The notes: generated by a model from the letters alone, not told the origin. Shown: positions 35,402-45,297, numbered from the stretch's first letter. The stretch is DNA of 64,000 bases from Novosphingobium sp. PhB165 (GCF_004341845.1 NZ_SLVB01000007.1:124001-188000); one strand, 5' to 3'. Numbers and translations: made by a program.

Positions 35402-36676
35402 ATGACATCCGGTCACTCCCGCCGCCAGGCCTTTGTCGAACTCGGCAAAGGCGCAACGCTCGCTGCCGTAGCGGCGACGGCGGCCCCGGCAATTGCCGAA
35501 GCGCAAGGACTGCGCCTCGCTCCGGTCTCACCCGCGATCACGCCCTTCCGCGTGGAAGTGCCGCAAGTGGCGATCGACGATCTAAAGCTGCGCCTGCGCC
35601 TGACCCGCCTGCCCGAACGCGAGACTGTCGGCGACTGGTCGCAGGGCGTACCACTTGCCAGGGCCCAGGCGCTGATCGCCTACTGGCGTGACCATTACGA
35701 CTGGCGCCGGTTCGAACGCAGGATCAATTCCTACCCGCAGTTCCGTACCGAGATCGACGGACTGGGCATCCACTTCATCCATGTCCGCTCGCGCCATCCC
35801 GGCGCTCTACCGATCATCCTCACGCATGGTTGGCCGGGTTCCGTCGTGGAATTCCTCGATGTCATCGGCCCGCTGACCGATCCCACCGCGCACGGCGGCA
35901 AGGTGGAGGATGCCTTCGACGTCGTGATCCCCTCCCAGCCCGGCTTCGGGTTTTCGGACAAGCCCGCGGCGACTGGCTGGGACGTCGTTCGCACGGCCAA
36001 GGCCTGGGGCACGCTGATGCAGCAGCTGGGCTACGATCGCTGGGTCGCACAAGGCGGAGATTGGGGCGCAGGCGTTACTCACGCGCTCGGCCATGTCCGG
36101 CCTGCCGGCCTGATCGCCGCCCATGTGAACTGGCCGCTGGTTATCCCGGCCCAACCTCCCGCCACGCTCGCGCCCGACGAACAGGCCTGCATGACAGCCA
36201 TCGCCGCATTCCTGAACGGTCAGTTCGGCTACTTCAAGGAACAGGGCACGCGGCCCCAGACCGTCGGCTATGCGCTCGCGGATTCGCCCATCGGTCAGGC
36301 GAGCTGGATCTACGAGAAGTTCCAGGCCTGGACGGACAATCGCGGCAATCCCGAGGACGCCCTGAGCCTTGACCAGATGCTCGACGACATATCGCTCTAC
36401 TGGTTCACGAACAGCGCCGCATCCTCGGCCCGGATCTACTGGGAGAACACGAGGAACGGCGGCGGCTTCGATGCCGGCACGATCGAACTGCCAATGGCCG
36501 CCACGATCTTCCCACGGGAGATCTACCGAGCGCCCAAGGCCTGGGCCGAGGCCCGCTGGCCGAACATGTTCTATTGGAACGAGGTCGATCGCGGCGGACA
36601 CTTCGCCGCATTCGAACAGCCCCAGCTTTTCTCCGAAGAGATGCGCCGCGCCTTCCGCACGATGCGCCAGGCCTGA
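35402..36676 (+). CDS. Exported epoxide hydrolase (EHN type), paralogue
   Basis: 424 residues. Twin-arginine-like start (SRRQAFVELGKGATLAAVAA). An EHN domain (about 47-122) precedes the hydrolase core with HGWPGS, nucleophile Asp220 in GGDWGAG and GGHFAAFEQPQ as the His site. The order and many segments are identical to the protein at 32934, indicating a duplication within the cluster. It is followed by an SDR and an MDR dehydrogenase, which could oxidise the diol product. Confidence 0.92.
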   Translation: MTSGHSRRQAFVELGKGATLAAVAATAAPAIAEAQGLRLAPVSPAITPFRVEVPQVAIDDLKLRLRLTRLPERETVGDWSQGVPLARAQALIAYWRDHYDWRRFERRINSYPQFRTEIDGLGIHFIHVRSRHPGALPIILTHGWPGSVVEFLDVIGPLTDPTAHGGKVEDAFDVVIPSQPGFGFSDKPAATGWDVVRTAKAWGTLMQQLGYDRWVAQGGDWGAGVTHALGHVRPAGLIAAHVNWPLVIPAQPPATLAPDEQACMTAIAAFLNGQFGYFKEQGTRPQTVGYALADSPIGQASWIYEKFQAWTDNRGNPEDALSLDQMLDDISLYWFTNSAASSARIYWENTRNGGGFDAGTIELPMAATIFPREIYRAPKAWAEARWPNMFYWNEVDRGGHFAAFEQPQLFSEEMRRAFRTMRQA

Positions 36677-36715
36677 CGCCTTAACACTCCCCATCGATAG
36701 ACAGGAAACCTGACC

Positions 36716-37471
36716 ATGACCCAACGTCTCGGCGGCAAGATCGCCCTCATCACCGGCGCCACCAGCGGCATCGGCCTTGCCACCGCAAAGGTCTTTGCGA
36801 CCGAAGGCGCGAAAGTCTTCATTACCGGGCGCCGACAGGATGTCCTCGACAAGGCTGTCGCCGAGATTGACGGCGATGTGATCGGCATCCGCGCGGATTC
36901 CGCCAGCATGGCCGATCTCGACGCCCTCTTCGCGCAAGTAAAGACCGAAGCCGGGCGGATCGACGTCCTCTACACCGCCGCAGGCGGCGGCAGCATGCTC
37001 CCGCTCGGCCAGATCACCGAGGAGCAGGTCGACGACACCTTCGACCGCAACGTCAAGGGCGTGATCTTCACTGTGCAAAAGGCGCTCCCGCTGATGGGCA
37101 AGGGCGGCTCGATCATCCTCACCGGCTCGACTGCCGGAACCGAAGGCACCGCCGCCTTCAGCGTCTACTCCGCATCCAAGGCCGCCGTGCGCAACCTTGC
37201 GCGCAGCTGGGCTCTCGATCTCAAGGACAGCGGTATCCGCGTGAACGTAGTGAGCCCCGGCGCGACGCGCACGCCCGGCCTCGTGGAACTGGCAGGCGAG
37301 GATGAAGCAGCGCAGCAAGGTCTGCTCGATTACCTCGCCTCGCGCATTCCGCTGGGCCGCGTCGGGGAGGCGGAAGAGATCGGCAAGGCCGTCCTGTTCC
37401 TCGCCAGCGACGATGCCAGCTTCGTAAACGGCGCGGAGCTGTTTGCTGACGGCGGACAGGCACAGGTCTGA
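36716..37471 (+). CDS. SDR-family oxidoreductase, paralogue
   Basis: 251 residues beginning MTQRLGGKIALITGATSGIGLA (Rossmann motif TGATSGIG). VLYTAAGGG stands at the NAG position, and YSASK is the active site. The C-terminus FVNGAELFADGGQAQV is typical. It shares VFITGRRQ, VKGVIFTVQKALPL and other segments with the SDR at 16698. It lies 40 bp after the epoxide hydrolase and 85 bp before the MDR gene, probably in one operon. Confidence 0.92.
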   Translation: MTQRLGGKIALITGATSGIGLATAKVFATEGAKVFITGRRQDVLDKAVAEIDGDVIGIRADSASMADLDALFAQVKTEAGRIDVLYTAAGGGSMLPLGQITEEQVDDTFDRNVKGVIFTVQKALPLMGKGGSIILTGSTAGTEGTAAFSVYSASKAAVRNLARSWALDLKDSGIRVNVVSPGATRTPGLVELAGEDEAAQQGLLDYLASRIPLGRVGEAEEIGKAVLFLASDDASFVNGAELFADGGQAQV

Positions 37472-37556
37472 TCCTGAGCCAAGCCGCCAGGCGCCCGGTC
37501 GCTTCCCCCCTCCGCACGGCAACCGGGCGTCAAACCGCTTTCAGGAAAGAAGCTCC

Positions 37557-38561
37557 ATGCGTTCCGTCCTCTACTACCGACATGGCGTTCCCTCCGAAGT
37601 GCTGGAAACGGTGGAGGTCCCCGCCCTGCCTCCTCCACCGCCAGGTCACGTTGTCGTGCGTGTTCGCATGCGCCCGGTTCACTATGGCGATCTGCTCGGT
37701 ATAGCAGGCCGTTATCGCAGCGGTGGCGACTTGTCCGTGCCGCCTGAGGGCAATCGGGTCGGCTTCGAAGGTCTGGGCGAGATCGCATTCGTTGGAGAAG
37801 GTGTCGACCTACAGCCCGGAACGCGTGTTGCGTTCTTCCCAGGTCGCGGCGCCTGGAGCGAATACGCCACGGTGGCAGCCGAATTCGTTACGCCGCTTCC
37901 CGACGACGTGCCTGACGAAGTCGGCGCCCAATTGCACGTAAATCCCCTCACCGCCGCTCTACTACGACGAGCCGTCGATAGAGCCGGAATAGTGCCAGGC
38001 AGAGACGTCGTCGTTCTTACCGCCGCCGGTTCGGCCGTCGCACGATTGGCAATCACTGCCCTCGCCGCAGCCGACATCGCGGTAGTCGGCCTCGTGCGCA
38101 GCGACCGGGGCGCACAGGAACTTCGTGGCCGGATGCCTTGGCTGCCCGTGCATTCGACGGCCAATCCGCATTGGAAGGAAAAGCTTGCGGACACTATTGG
38201 CTCCAGCCCCATCAAAGCGGTGCTCGATCCAGTGGGGGGCGCATTGGCCAGCGAATTGGCGAACCTTCTGACCAACGGCGGTTCATTGATTTCCTACGGC
38301 GACCTTTCAGGCGAGCCTATCTCGCTATCCGCGCTGGCGTTCTCTACGCGCGACATCCGCATTTTCGGTGTGACCGTGGGTACATGGGCACAGTTGCCCG
38401 CCGCGCAGCGAGCGGAAGATTTGCAGTTTGCGATCGACCTTGCCCGGCGCCATCCCGAACTGTTCCCTGTGTCTGCGTGCTACGATCTCGCGAATGCCAG
38501 CGATGCAGCCTCGCACGTCGAATGGCCCGGCAAAACGGGCATCGTTCTGATGACTTCGTGA
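37557..38561 (+). CDS. MDR-family zinc-type alcohol dehydrogenase/quinone reductase
   Basis: 334 residues from the ATG with AGGAAAGAAGCTCC in front. N-terminal GroES-like domain (PPPPPGHVVVRVRMRPVHYGDLLG) and a C-terminal nucleotide-binding domain (VVVLTAAGSAVARLAITALAAADIAVVGLVRS). The structural-zinc cysteines are absent, as in quinone-reductase/enoyl-reductase (MECR-like) members. Its position after the SDR suggests a role in the same redox pathway. Base composition is slightly less GC-rich than upstream. Confidence 0.85.
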   Translation: MRSVLYYRHGVPSEVLETVEVPALPPPPPGHVVVRVRMRPVHYGDLLGIAGRYRSGGDLSVPPEGNRVGFEGLGEIAFVGEGVDLQPGTRVAFFPGRGAWSEYATVAAEFVTPLPDDVPDEVGAQLHVNPLTAALLRRAVDRAGIVPGRDVVVLTAAGSAVARLAITALAAADIAVVGLVRSDRGAQELRGRMPWLPVHSTANPHWKEKLADTIGSSPIKAVLDPVGGALASELANLLTNGGSLISYGDLSGEPISLSALAFSTRDIRIFGVTVGTWAQLPAAQRAEDLQFAIDLARRHPELFPVSACYDLANASDAASHVEWPGKTGIVLMTS

Positions 38562-38663
38562 GGTCAGCATATCGCCAAGCAGCCCAAATGCTGCCCCAAA
38601 ATCGGGGATAACGCCGGTCGTTCGAGGTCAAGCCAAACGGTCCATCGCGAACCGCTCAACCAC

Positions 38664-39644
38664 ATGGAAATGGAGTACCAAGCAACAATGAAGGCTGAAG
38701 TTCGTGGCGCCGCATGGGGCAGACAAGGCAGCATCGTGCTTGGCAACGAAGGTATTCTTCGGAATGGCAAATGGACCAGGGCACGAAGTCTGGGCTGGAT
38801 GGTGGCGATGCTTGTCGTTGTGGGCGCCATCCTGTCCCTACAATCGATCGTAAAATCGTTGATCAGCAACGATTCCGTTACCCTTGCCATGGCCTTCGTC
38901 TGTACCTTTCTCGCCTATGCAGCTTATTTTGCAATGGTGCATTACGGCGAACGTCGCCGACCAAGTGAGTTGGCTGTCCGTCCACTGTTGCGCGAGTATT
39001 TCGCTGGATTTCTCGTCGGCGCAGCGATCATAACTACGGTGATCGGATTGCTCTGGCTGGCGGGGCAGTACGACATCACCCGAGGCAACTGGTCGGACTG
39101 GGGGCATGACCTTCGCGAAGCGATCGGCACAGGTCTGCTCGAGGAACTACTTGCCCGCCTGATCCTCTTCCGCCTGCTCGCTCGGGCTTTCGGGGTGCCT
39201 GCCGGCTTCCTTGTTTCGGCGTCGGCATTCGGCGCCGCGCATCTGGCCAACCAGAATTCCTCCCCGCTCGCCGCATTTGCAATCGCGATTGAAGCGGGGC
39301 TTCTCTTCGCGGGCTTCTACTTCCTCACCGGGCGTATCTGGATGTCCGCTGGAATCCACGCGGGCTGGAATTTCTTGCTTGGCGGGCTTTTCGGAGCGCG
39401 TGTCTCGGGCATGACGAGCGAAGGAAGTTTGCTTGTCAGTATGCCGAGCCTGGGATCCGCTGATCTGTTTACGGGCGGGGCATTTGGCCCAGAAGCATCC
39501 ATCCCCGCAATAATTGTGGGCTTTGCCGCGTTCCTTCTAACCGTACGCCTTGCGCCAAGGTTGTCTCGCGGCGCCTGCAAAAAGCTGCTTATGACTGGTG
39601 GGCTTGACCGCCCTTACGACGTGGATGCTGGGGATCGCTGCTGA
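38664..39644 (+). CDS. CPBP-family intramembrane metalloprotease
   Basis: 326 residues (the start could also be the ATG at 38688). Six to eight membrane helices. The catalytic signature is present: LLEELLARLILFR (EExxxR), FGAAHLAN (His) and HAGWNF (His/Asn). CPBP proteases act like CAAX proteases or in bacteriocin immunity; the substrate here is unknown. It is monocistronic, and a 9-bp stem hairpin follows at 39653. Confidence 0.88.
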   Translation: MEMEYQATMKAEVRGAAWGRQGSIVLGNEGILRNGKWTRARSLGWMVAMLVVVGAILSLQSIVKSLISNDSVTLAMAFVCTFLAYAAYFAMVHYGERRRPSELAVRPLLREYFAGFLVGAAIITTVIGLLWLAGQYDITRGNWSDWGHDLREAIGTGLLEELLARLILFRLLARAFGVPAGFLVSASAFGAAHLANQNSSPLAAFAIAIEAGLLFAGFYFLTGRIWMSAGIHAGWNFLLGGLFGARVSGMTSEGSLLVSMPSLGSADLFTGGAFGPEASIPAIIVGFAAFLLTVRLAPRLSRGACKKLLMTGGLDRPYDVDAGDRC

Positions 39645-39652
39645 ATAGCAAA

Positions 39653-39681
39653 CCGTGGCCGCAAGCTATCTACGGCCACGG
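39653..39681 (+). terminator. Hairpin after the CPBP protease gene
   Basis: CCGTGGCCG (39653-39661) pairs with CGGCCACGG (39673-39681) over an 11-nt loop, nine bases past the stop. There is no T-tract. Confidence 0.45.
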
Positions 39682-39826
39682 CGCTACTTCAAAAAACTGT
39701 CACATGGTCGTGTGAAAATCAGGGGCTGATCTATCCAGAAGTGCCCAATCAAAATTTGTCGGCATGCGATCTCTGTTCGAGCGCGAGATTGCCGTCGACC
39801 ATCCTGCTTCCAACGATGTGTGGGAG

Positions 39827-40123
39827 TTACGCGCCCGTTTTGGACTGGCTACGTGTAGTACGATTCTTCCGCACTTCTATCAGTTCGCGATGGGCCGTCA
39901 GGGCAGACACGCCATATAGGCCGCACGTTGCAAGCGCATGGGCAAGCGCCGCACCGGTGGCACCAAAGCGCGGAACCAGGGTCAGTAGCAATAGCAACTG
40001 CCCAAATCCCGCGACCGTCACGATGACGTAGGTCGGTCGGTTGCGCTGGCGCGCCTTCAGATATGTCGGCGCCAACGAGAAGAGGACACTGAGGGCCGTT
40101 GACAGCAAGTATTCTAAAAGCAT
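39827..40123 (-). pseudogene. C-terminal remnant of a polysaccharide flippase-like protein
   Basis: 98 codons with two or three membrane segments. LAPTYLKARQRNRPTYVIVTV and ATGAALAHALATCGLYGV look like the final helices of Wzx/MATE-type oligosaccharide flippases, which are normally over 400 residues. No upstream part is present in 40124-40314, so this is a truncated leftover. The identification is by pattern only. The remaining sequence in 39682-39826 and 40124-40314 shows no gene. Confidence 0.5.
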
Positions 40124-40314
40124 AAATGTTTGATATGCAGCTCATATTAGAGTCTCTTTGGCAGGCTCCCTGTTATAGTCTGTTTGGAAAATGCCCATCC
40201 AGACATTTTCGGCGCAGCTCCGCCCCTCCCCATCCGAACACCACAGGGTACAGAAGAGGAGCGGAGCCGCGAAATTCGCATTCAGTGAATTTCCAAACAA
40301 GCTCGAAGCGATAG

Positions 40315-41607
40315 CTACTTCGCGGCGATCTTGCCCACCTTGTCGAAGCGCGCGCGGAAGTCTGTCAGGTCGATGGTGAAATCGTCCGCCTTCATATAGT
40401 CGGCGTCGGAAAGCTGGGGCTTCTCACCGGCCTTGTACCATTCGGCATACTTGGGCGCTTCGACGCTGTTGACCTTATAATGCGTCGAATAGGTCCGGAC
40501 TTTCACTTGCGGTACCCTGGGCGCCATGTCGAACGTCATCAGGCGCAACCAGCCATCGCCGATGCCCATGCCGGGCTCCAGCTTCGCGCCGGCATCCTTG
40601 GCGGTCTGCGCGCGGTCCTGATAGTCGGCGAGGACCTGATAGACCGGGTGGCCGAAGCGGTTGCTGTCGGTGCGGAAGGCCTGCGCATGCTCGTGGCCGC
40701 AAAGGACCATGAAGATCTGGTCGTTCTGGCTGATGAACTTGTCCCAGATCATCTGCGGGCTGTTGTCCTCCGGATCGACGGCGGCATTGTCGATCATCGG
40801 GTTCGGCAGGCGGTTGCCCGCCGTGTCGAGGAAGTCATGCATGGACACGATCGTCGGCAGGCCGGGATAGCGCTTGATGATTTCCGCCGCCCACTTCAGC
40901 GAATCGTTCGGCGCATCGAACTGCAGGCCGATGTGGAGGAAGCGATAGCCGCCCGCCGTGAAGATCTGGGCACTGTCGGCACCGTCGTCATGGCTGGCGA
41001 CGTACCAGGACTGGCCCTTGAAGTACTTCGACTGGTCCGAGAACACCTTCTTCCAGTTGGAAAGCCCGCCCGAATGCAGCATGCCCACGTCCGCCGCGCT
41101 GCGGACTTGCGCGGCAGGCGGATGGTTCGAATCCGTCCACATCGCGTCGTAGTCGTGATTGCCCGGCACGACCGAGAACGGCACCTTGCCCACGAGCATG
41201 TCCCAGCCCTGCCCAACGGTCGGCATTTCGACCGTATGGACCTTTTCGGTGGGCGCGAAGTGCGCCTCCATCATCGGGTTGGGCGCGCGCTTGAAACCGC
41301 GCGCGGCATGCGCCGGATCGATCATCATAGACTGGTGCTGCCAGTTGTCGCCCAGCCCGTCGACGAAGGCGATGTCGCCGCCGGCGCTCTTCAGGTTGGC
41401 GGCAACGAAGGCCATCTGGTCAAGGAACAGCTTGCTGGCGTCAAACGTGAAGCCCTCGGCCGTCTGGTGCGTGTAATCGACGTAGTTCTGCGTGTCGGGG
41501 ATCACCGCGATAGTGAAGCTGTCGTCCTTGGCCTGGGCGGGCGCAGCAGCAAGAGCGATGCCGGTAAGGCAGGTGCAGGCGACGAGAAGGCGGGAAAGCG
41601 TTTTCAT
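40315..41607 (-). CDS. Secreted calcineurin-type metallophosphoesterase
   Basis: 430 residues, ATG after GGAGTTAAGCCC, with a signal peptide (LLVACTCLTGIALAAAPAQAK). Metal-binding motifs of calcineurin-like phosphoesterases appear in order: AVIPDTQNY, VDGLGDNWQ (GDxxD-like), VVPGNHDYD (GNHD) and MVLCGHEHAQ (GHxH). It hydrolyses a phosphate ester in the periplasm or outside. It follows a TonB receptor by 32 bp on the same strand, which suggests coupled breakdown and uptake of a phosphorylated compound. Confidence 0.9.
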   Translation of the reverse strand: MKTLSRLLVACTCLTGIALAAAPAQAKDDSFTIAVIPDTQNYVDYTHQTAEGFTFDASKLFLDQMAFVAANLKSAGGDIAFVDGLGDNWQHQSMMIDPAHAARGFKRAPNPMMEAHFAPTEKVHTVEMPTVGQGWDMLVGKVPFSVVPGNHDYDAMWTDSNHPPAAQVRSAADVGMLHSGGLSNWKKVFSDQSKYFKGQSWYVASHDDGADSAQIFTAGGYRFLHIGLQFDAPNDSLKWAAEIIKRYPGLPTIVSMHDFLDTAGNRLPNPMIDNAAVDPEDNSPQMIWDKFISQNDQIFMVLCGHEHAQAFRTDSNRFGHPVYQVLADYQDRAQTAKDAGAKLEPGMGIGDGWLRLMTFDMAPRVPQVKVRTYSTHYKVNSVEAPKYAEWYKAGEKPQLSDADYMKADDFTIDLTDFRARFDKVGKIAAK

Positions 41608-41639
41608 GGGCTTAACTCCGAAGGGTCTCAGGAAAAGGG

Positions 41640-43967
41640 TCAGAACGAGAAGCGCAGGGTCGCGCCGTAGGTCGCCGGATCGCCGAAGAAGGCGACGTAG
41701 GTGCCGGGAAGCACCGAGCCGTAGTTGAAGTAGTTGCTGGCGTACTTCTTGTCGGTGACGTTGCGGCCCCAGACCGACAGGTCCCAACGGTCGTCAAGCT
41801 TCAGGCCGACGCGCAAGTTGAGCAGGCCGTAGCCGCCGGTCTTGGTCAGTTCGGAATCGTCGAGCGAGCCGTAATACTTCGAGCGGAACGAGTATTCCGC
41901 GCTGGCATAGCCCACCAGCCCGGAGGTCAGTTCATGCTGGTAGTCGCCGTTGATGCCCGTGGTCCACTTCGGCGCGCCGGCGATCGGACGGCCCGAAAGG
42001 TCGCAAGTAGCCTGCCCCGTCACTTCGATGGGGCACGGACCTGCGGAATATTCGCGGTACTTGGCGTCGTTGTAGGCCACGAAACCATGGATCGAGAGGC
42101 CGTTCACCGGACGCACCGTGCCTTCAAACTCGACACCCCGCGTGCGCGCGCTGCCGGCATTGGTCAGCAGCTGCACGACCTGGTTGTTGACCTCCATCAG
42201 CACGTTGGCCTGATAATTGCGGATGTCGGTATTGAACACGCTGAGGTTGAGGGTCAGCGCATGGCTCAGGAAGTCGCCCTTGATGCCGACTTCATAGTTG
42301 GTCGCCGTCTCGGGCAGGACCTTGAGCGCCTCGGCATCGAGCCCGGCCGGCGGCAGCGTGGTGTTGAGGCCGCCCGCCTTCTGCCCGCGCGAAATCAGGG
42401 CATAGGCCATGACTTGCGGATTGAAGCGGTAGTCGGTGCTGATCAGGAACGACGGCGCGGTATTGCTGATGCGCGCGTGGATCGGGCCTGCCGCCTGCGA
42501 GGCAAGCGCGGCGACCGGATCGCCGGTGGCATTGCTGACCGGGACCGGGCGGGTGACGTCTTCTTCCTTGGTCTCATACGTCACGCGAAGGCCGCCGGTC
42601 ACGTTCCACTGCGGGGTGACGTGCCAGTTGACCTGACCGAAAGCGGCAATGCTGTTGGTCTCGGGCGCGGCCTTGGTGTCCCAACGGGTGCCGTTATAGG
42701 CCAGCAGGGTCGCCAGTGCGGGCGAATAGGGCGCATAGGCCTTGAGCGTCGCGGTCGGCATGCCGGCAAGCCACGCGGCAGCCTGGTCCCCGTAGGAAAC
42801 GTACTGCGTCGTATCGACCTTCTGGTGGAAGTAGTAGAGGCCGCCGACCGCATCGAAGTTGCCCATGCGCGGAAGCGCGAGACGTACTTCCTGCGTGAAC
42901 TGGCGATCCTTGATGTGGTAGCCGCCGTACAGGGCATCGGCGCTGCTGCCCTCGGTGTCCGACGCGGAATCGTACTGCCAGTAGCGATAGGCCGTCAGCG
43001 AGGTGAGCGTGAAGCCGTCGCCGAAGGTCCAGTTGACTTCGGCCGAGCCCGCGCCCTGCCGGGTGCCCGTGCTGTAAGGCCCGCCCGCAGCCGTCGTCAG
43101 GCCGTCGGGATCGACCGCCAGGATCGCGCCGGTGGCATCGAGCTTGGTCTGGATCGCGGCCGGCGTGAGACCCCAGCTGGGGATCACGGTAACCGCGCCG
43201 GAGCTTTGCTGCTCCCGCGCATATTCGCCGATCAGGCGCACGCTGAGATCGTTGGAAGGCTTGTAGAGCAGTTGGAGCCGCGCGCCGCGACGGCCCAGGT
43301 CGCTGACCTTCTTGCCGTTCGCGATGTCCTTCACGATCCCGTCGCGCGTGGTGTCGTAACCCGTCAGGCGGAAGGCAAGGTTGTCGGTGATCGGGCCGGT
43401 CAGAGTGCCCTGATACTGCTGGTAGTTGAAGCGGCCGTACGTCACCGCCGCGCGGCCACTCCAGTCGAATTGCGGCAGTTCGGTGGTGATGTTGACGGCG
43501 CCCGCGGTGGTGTTCTTGCCGAACAGCGTGCCCTGCGGACCGCGCAGCACTTCGATCTGCGCAATGTCGATCAGGTCGGACGCAGCCATGCCCGGGCGGC
43601 CGAGATAGACGCCGTCGACGAAGACGCCAGCACTGTTCTCCAGCCCGTCGCTGCCCGGATTGTTGCCGATGCCGCGGATCGAGATACTGGTCTGGTGACC
43701 ATTGGTGACGACGACATTGGTGCTGGGGACGAGCTGGTTCAGGTCCTCCAGACGGATGTGATCGTTACGGCGCAGGTCGTCTCCGCCGATCGCGGTGATC
43801 GCCAGCGGCACGTCGCCGATCCGCTCGCGCGTCTTGCGCGCGGTGACGACGATGTCGGCCTGCGAGCCGCCGTCCGCATCTGCGGGTTGCGCCGGAGCCT
43901 CCTCCGCATAGGCTTGTCCGACGCTCAGCGCGAGGACACTCGAAAACAACGCAAGTTTCTTGATCAC
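41640..43967 (-). CDS. TonB-dependent receptor (with metallophosphoesterase)
   Basis: 775 residues with signal peptide. A TonB box/plug start (ADIVVTARKTRERIGDVPLAI) and plug signatures (TSISIRGIGNN; GVYLGRPGMAASDL; EVLRGPQGTLFGKNTTAGAV) are followed by a 22-strand-type barrel ending in YGATLRFSF with terminal Phe. It imports a ligand across the outer membrane. It is divergent from a TetR gene across 97 bp and upstream of the phosphoesterase. The substrate is not predictable from sequence; a phosphate ester is inferred from context. Confidence 0.93.
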   Translation of the reverse strand: MIKKLALFSSVLALSVGQAYAEEAPAQPADADGGSQADIVVTARKTRERIGDVPLAITAIGGDDLRRNDHIRLEDLNQLVPSTNVVVTNGHQTSISIRGIGNNPGSDGLENSAGVFVDGVYLGRPGMAASDLIDIAQIEVLRGPQGTLFGKNTTAGAVNITTELPQFDWSGRAAVTYGRFNYQQYQGTLTGPITDNLAFRLTGYDTTRDGIVKDIANGKKVSDLGRRGARLQLLYKPSNDLSVRLIGEYAREQQSSGAVTVIPSWGLTPAAIQTKLDATGAILAVDPDGLTTAAGGPYSTGTRQGAGSAEVNWTFGDGFTLTSLTAYRYWQYDSASDTEGSSADALYGGYHIKDRQFTQEVRLALPRMGNFDAVGGLYYFHQKVDTTQYVSYGDQAAAWLAGMPTATLKAYAPYSPALATLLAYNGTRWDTKAAPETNSIAAFGQVNWHVTPQWNVTGGLRVTYETKEEDVTRPVPVSNATGDPVAALASQAAGPIHARISNTAPSFLISTDYRFNPQVMAYALISRGQKAGGLNTTLPPAGLDAEALKVLPETATNYEVGIKGDFLSHALTLNLSVFNTDIRNYQANVLMEVNNQVVQLLTNAGSARTRGVEFEGTVRPVNGLSIHGFVAYNDAKYREYSAGPCPIEVTGQATCDLSGRPIAGAPKWTTGINGDYQHELTSGLVGYASAEYSFRSKYYGSLDDSELTKTGGYGLLNLRVGLKLDDRWDLSVWGRNVTDKKYASNYFNYGSVLPGTYVAFFGDPATYGATLRFSF

Positions 43968-44064
43968 GACCCGAATCCCTACTTCGATTGCGATTTACGA
44001 GACGAGCGTGTATCGTTATTTTATGACAGAATTGTGAGACGTTAGAGGTTTACGGGGGACGGGA

Positions 44065-44679
44065 ATGACGGAAGGAAGCAAAGCACTGGAGCCGGTATCG
44101 ACGCCCGCACGGGGCCGTGGCCGCCCGCGCGACGAGGAAAAGGACGCGGCCATCGCCGAGGCCACATGGCGGCTTCTGGCGGAGAAAGGCTATGAAGCGC
44201 TCACGTTCGAAAGCGTGGCGGAACTGGTGGGATGCAGCCGCTCGACGCTCTATCGCCGCTTCGCCAACAAGGCCGAACTGGTCGAGGCGACGCTGGGCCA
44301 GACCTCGCGCCGGATCGAGCCGAGGATCGACGATTCGATGAGCCCGCGCGAAGTGCTGATCGCGCATGCCCGCGCGCTCTGCACCTACATGGCAGGTCCG
44401 CGCGGCCCGGCAACGCTGATGATGTCGTTCAGCGCCGAGCACCATGCCGAACTGGCCGCCGCCATCGCCCGCCACGGCATGAACGAGCAGACCTTCTACT
44501 TGCGCGAGTTCGAACGCGCCCGTCCCGGTACGTCCGAACAGGTGCGCGACTTCGCGTTCAACACGCTGATCGGCACGATCATCTTCCACGTCGCGGTACT
44601 GCGCACGACATTGACCGAGCGGCAGATCATACGGCTCGTGGACGGCGCGCTCACGCTGCTGGAGATGGAGCCAGGGTGA
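44065..44679 (+). CDS. TetR-family transcriptional regulator
   Basis: 204 residues, ATG after GGGGGACGGGA. The N-terminal HTH (AIAEATWRLLAEKGYEALTF, AELVGCSRSTLYRRFANK) spans about 30-75 with a helical ligand domain after it. The divergent placement next to the TonB receptor/phosphoesterase operon suggests that it represses that operon and responds to the imported ligand. The first 20 residues are a basic tail (ARGRGRPRDEEK). Confidence 0.9.
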   Translation: MTEGSKALEPVSTPARGRGRPRDEEKDAAIAEATWRLLAEKGYEALTFESVAELVGCSRSTLYRRFANKAELVEATLGQTSRRIEPRIDDSMSPREVLIAHARALCTYMAGPRGPATLMMSFSAEHHAELAAAIARHGMNEQTFYLREFERARPGTSEQVRDFAFNTLIGTIIFHVAVLRTTLTERQIIRLVDGALTLLEMEPG

Positions 44680-44862
44680 TGGACCAGAATTTTCCGGCCC
44701 AAGGTCAAGGATTAAGGCTGCTGCCGCGATCTGATGTTGGAGAACTTCAGCTGACTGGGCTGCCGACACTTTGCCGATTCAACGGGATTGATCGTGCATC
44801 CGTCTCCGCAAGAGCGACAACGTTTGGTACGTGCGACATATTCTATTGCCAATGGGTCGTGG

Positions 44863-45297
44863 CTATTGCTTCCATCCAAAGCAGCGGACTGCCGCTCCAG
44901 TAATCGGGTGGGCTGTATCCTCCACAACCCGTAGACCGTGTCGCTCATAGAAGCGGTGCCCGGCGGCATTGGTCACGGGCGTCCGAAGTGTGAAGCCTGT
45001 TGCAAGCTGCCGCTTCGCTTCATCGAGCAGCGCAGCGCCAATGCCTTGGCGTTGAGCGTCTGGCGCGACGAAAAGCTGATCGAGAATGCCTTGCTCAGGG
45101 ATGGTCGCAAGCAGCCCGACGATATGACCGTCAACCACAGCAACATTCAAACACCAGCCATTTTCGATGCTAATGCGGTCCAGCAAAGTGCGTGGATCAT
45201 CGAGGGCAGGTGCACCTCCATCCATCAGGCTAGCGCTTTCATACCAAATGGCAGCGATAGTTTTGTATTCGTTGGGCTGAGCCAGTCTGATTTCCAT
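44863..45297 (-). CDS. GNAT N-acetyltransferase
   Basis: 144 residues from the ATG for MEIRLAQPNEY. The acetyl-CoA loop is in LFVAPDAQRQGIGAALLDEA (QxxGxG/A motif), with TNAAGHRFYERHGL following as in small-molecule GNATs. It transfers acetyl to an unknown amine. It stands alone and its GC content is lower than the flanking TonB genes, which fits the accessory character of the following 1.5 kb. Confidence 0.85.
   Translation of the reverse strand: MEIRLAQPNEYKTIAAIWYESASLMDGGAPALDDPRTLLDRISIENGWCLNVAVVDGHIVGLLATIPEQGILDQLFVAPDAQRQGIGAALLDEAKRQLATGFTLRTPVTNAAGHRFYERHGLRVVEDTAHPITGAAVRCFGWKQ

Noticed and set aside
40271..40293. Inverted repeat GAAATTC...GAATTTC after the phosphoesterase gene
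   Set aside because: AT-rich 7-bp stem without T-tract; too weak to call a terminator or operator.
41934..44045. 703-codon plus-strand frame opposite the TonB receptor
   Set aside because: Arg/Val/Ala/Asp-rich composition with no domain; it mirrors the receptor gene, which has complete plug and barrel motifs.
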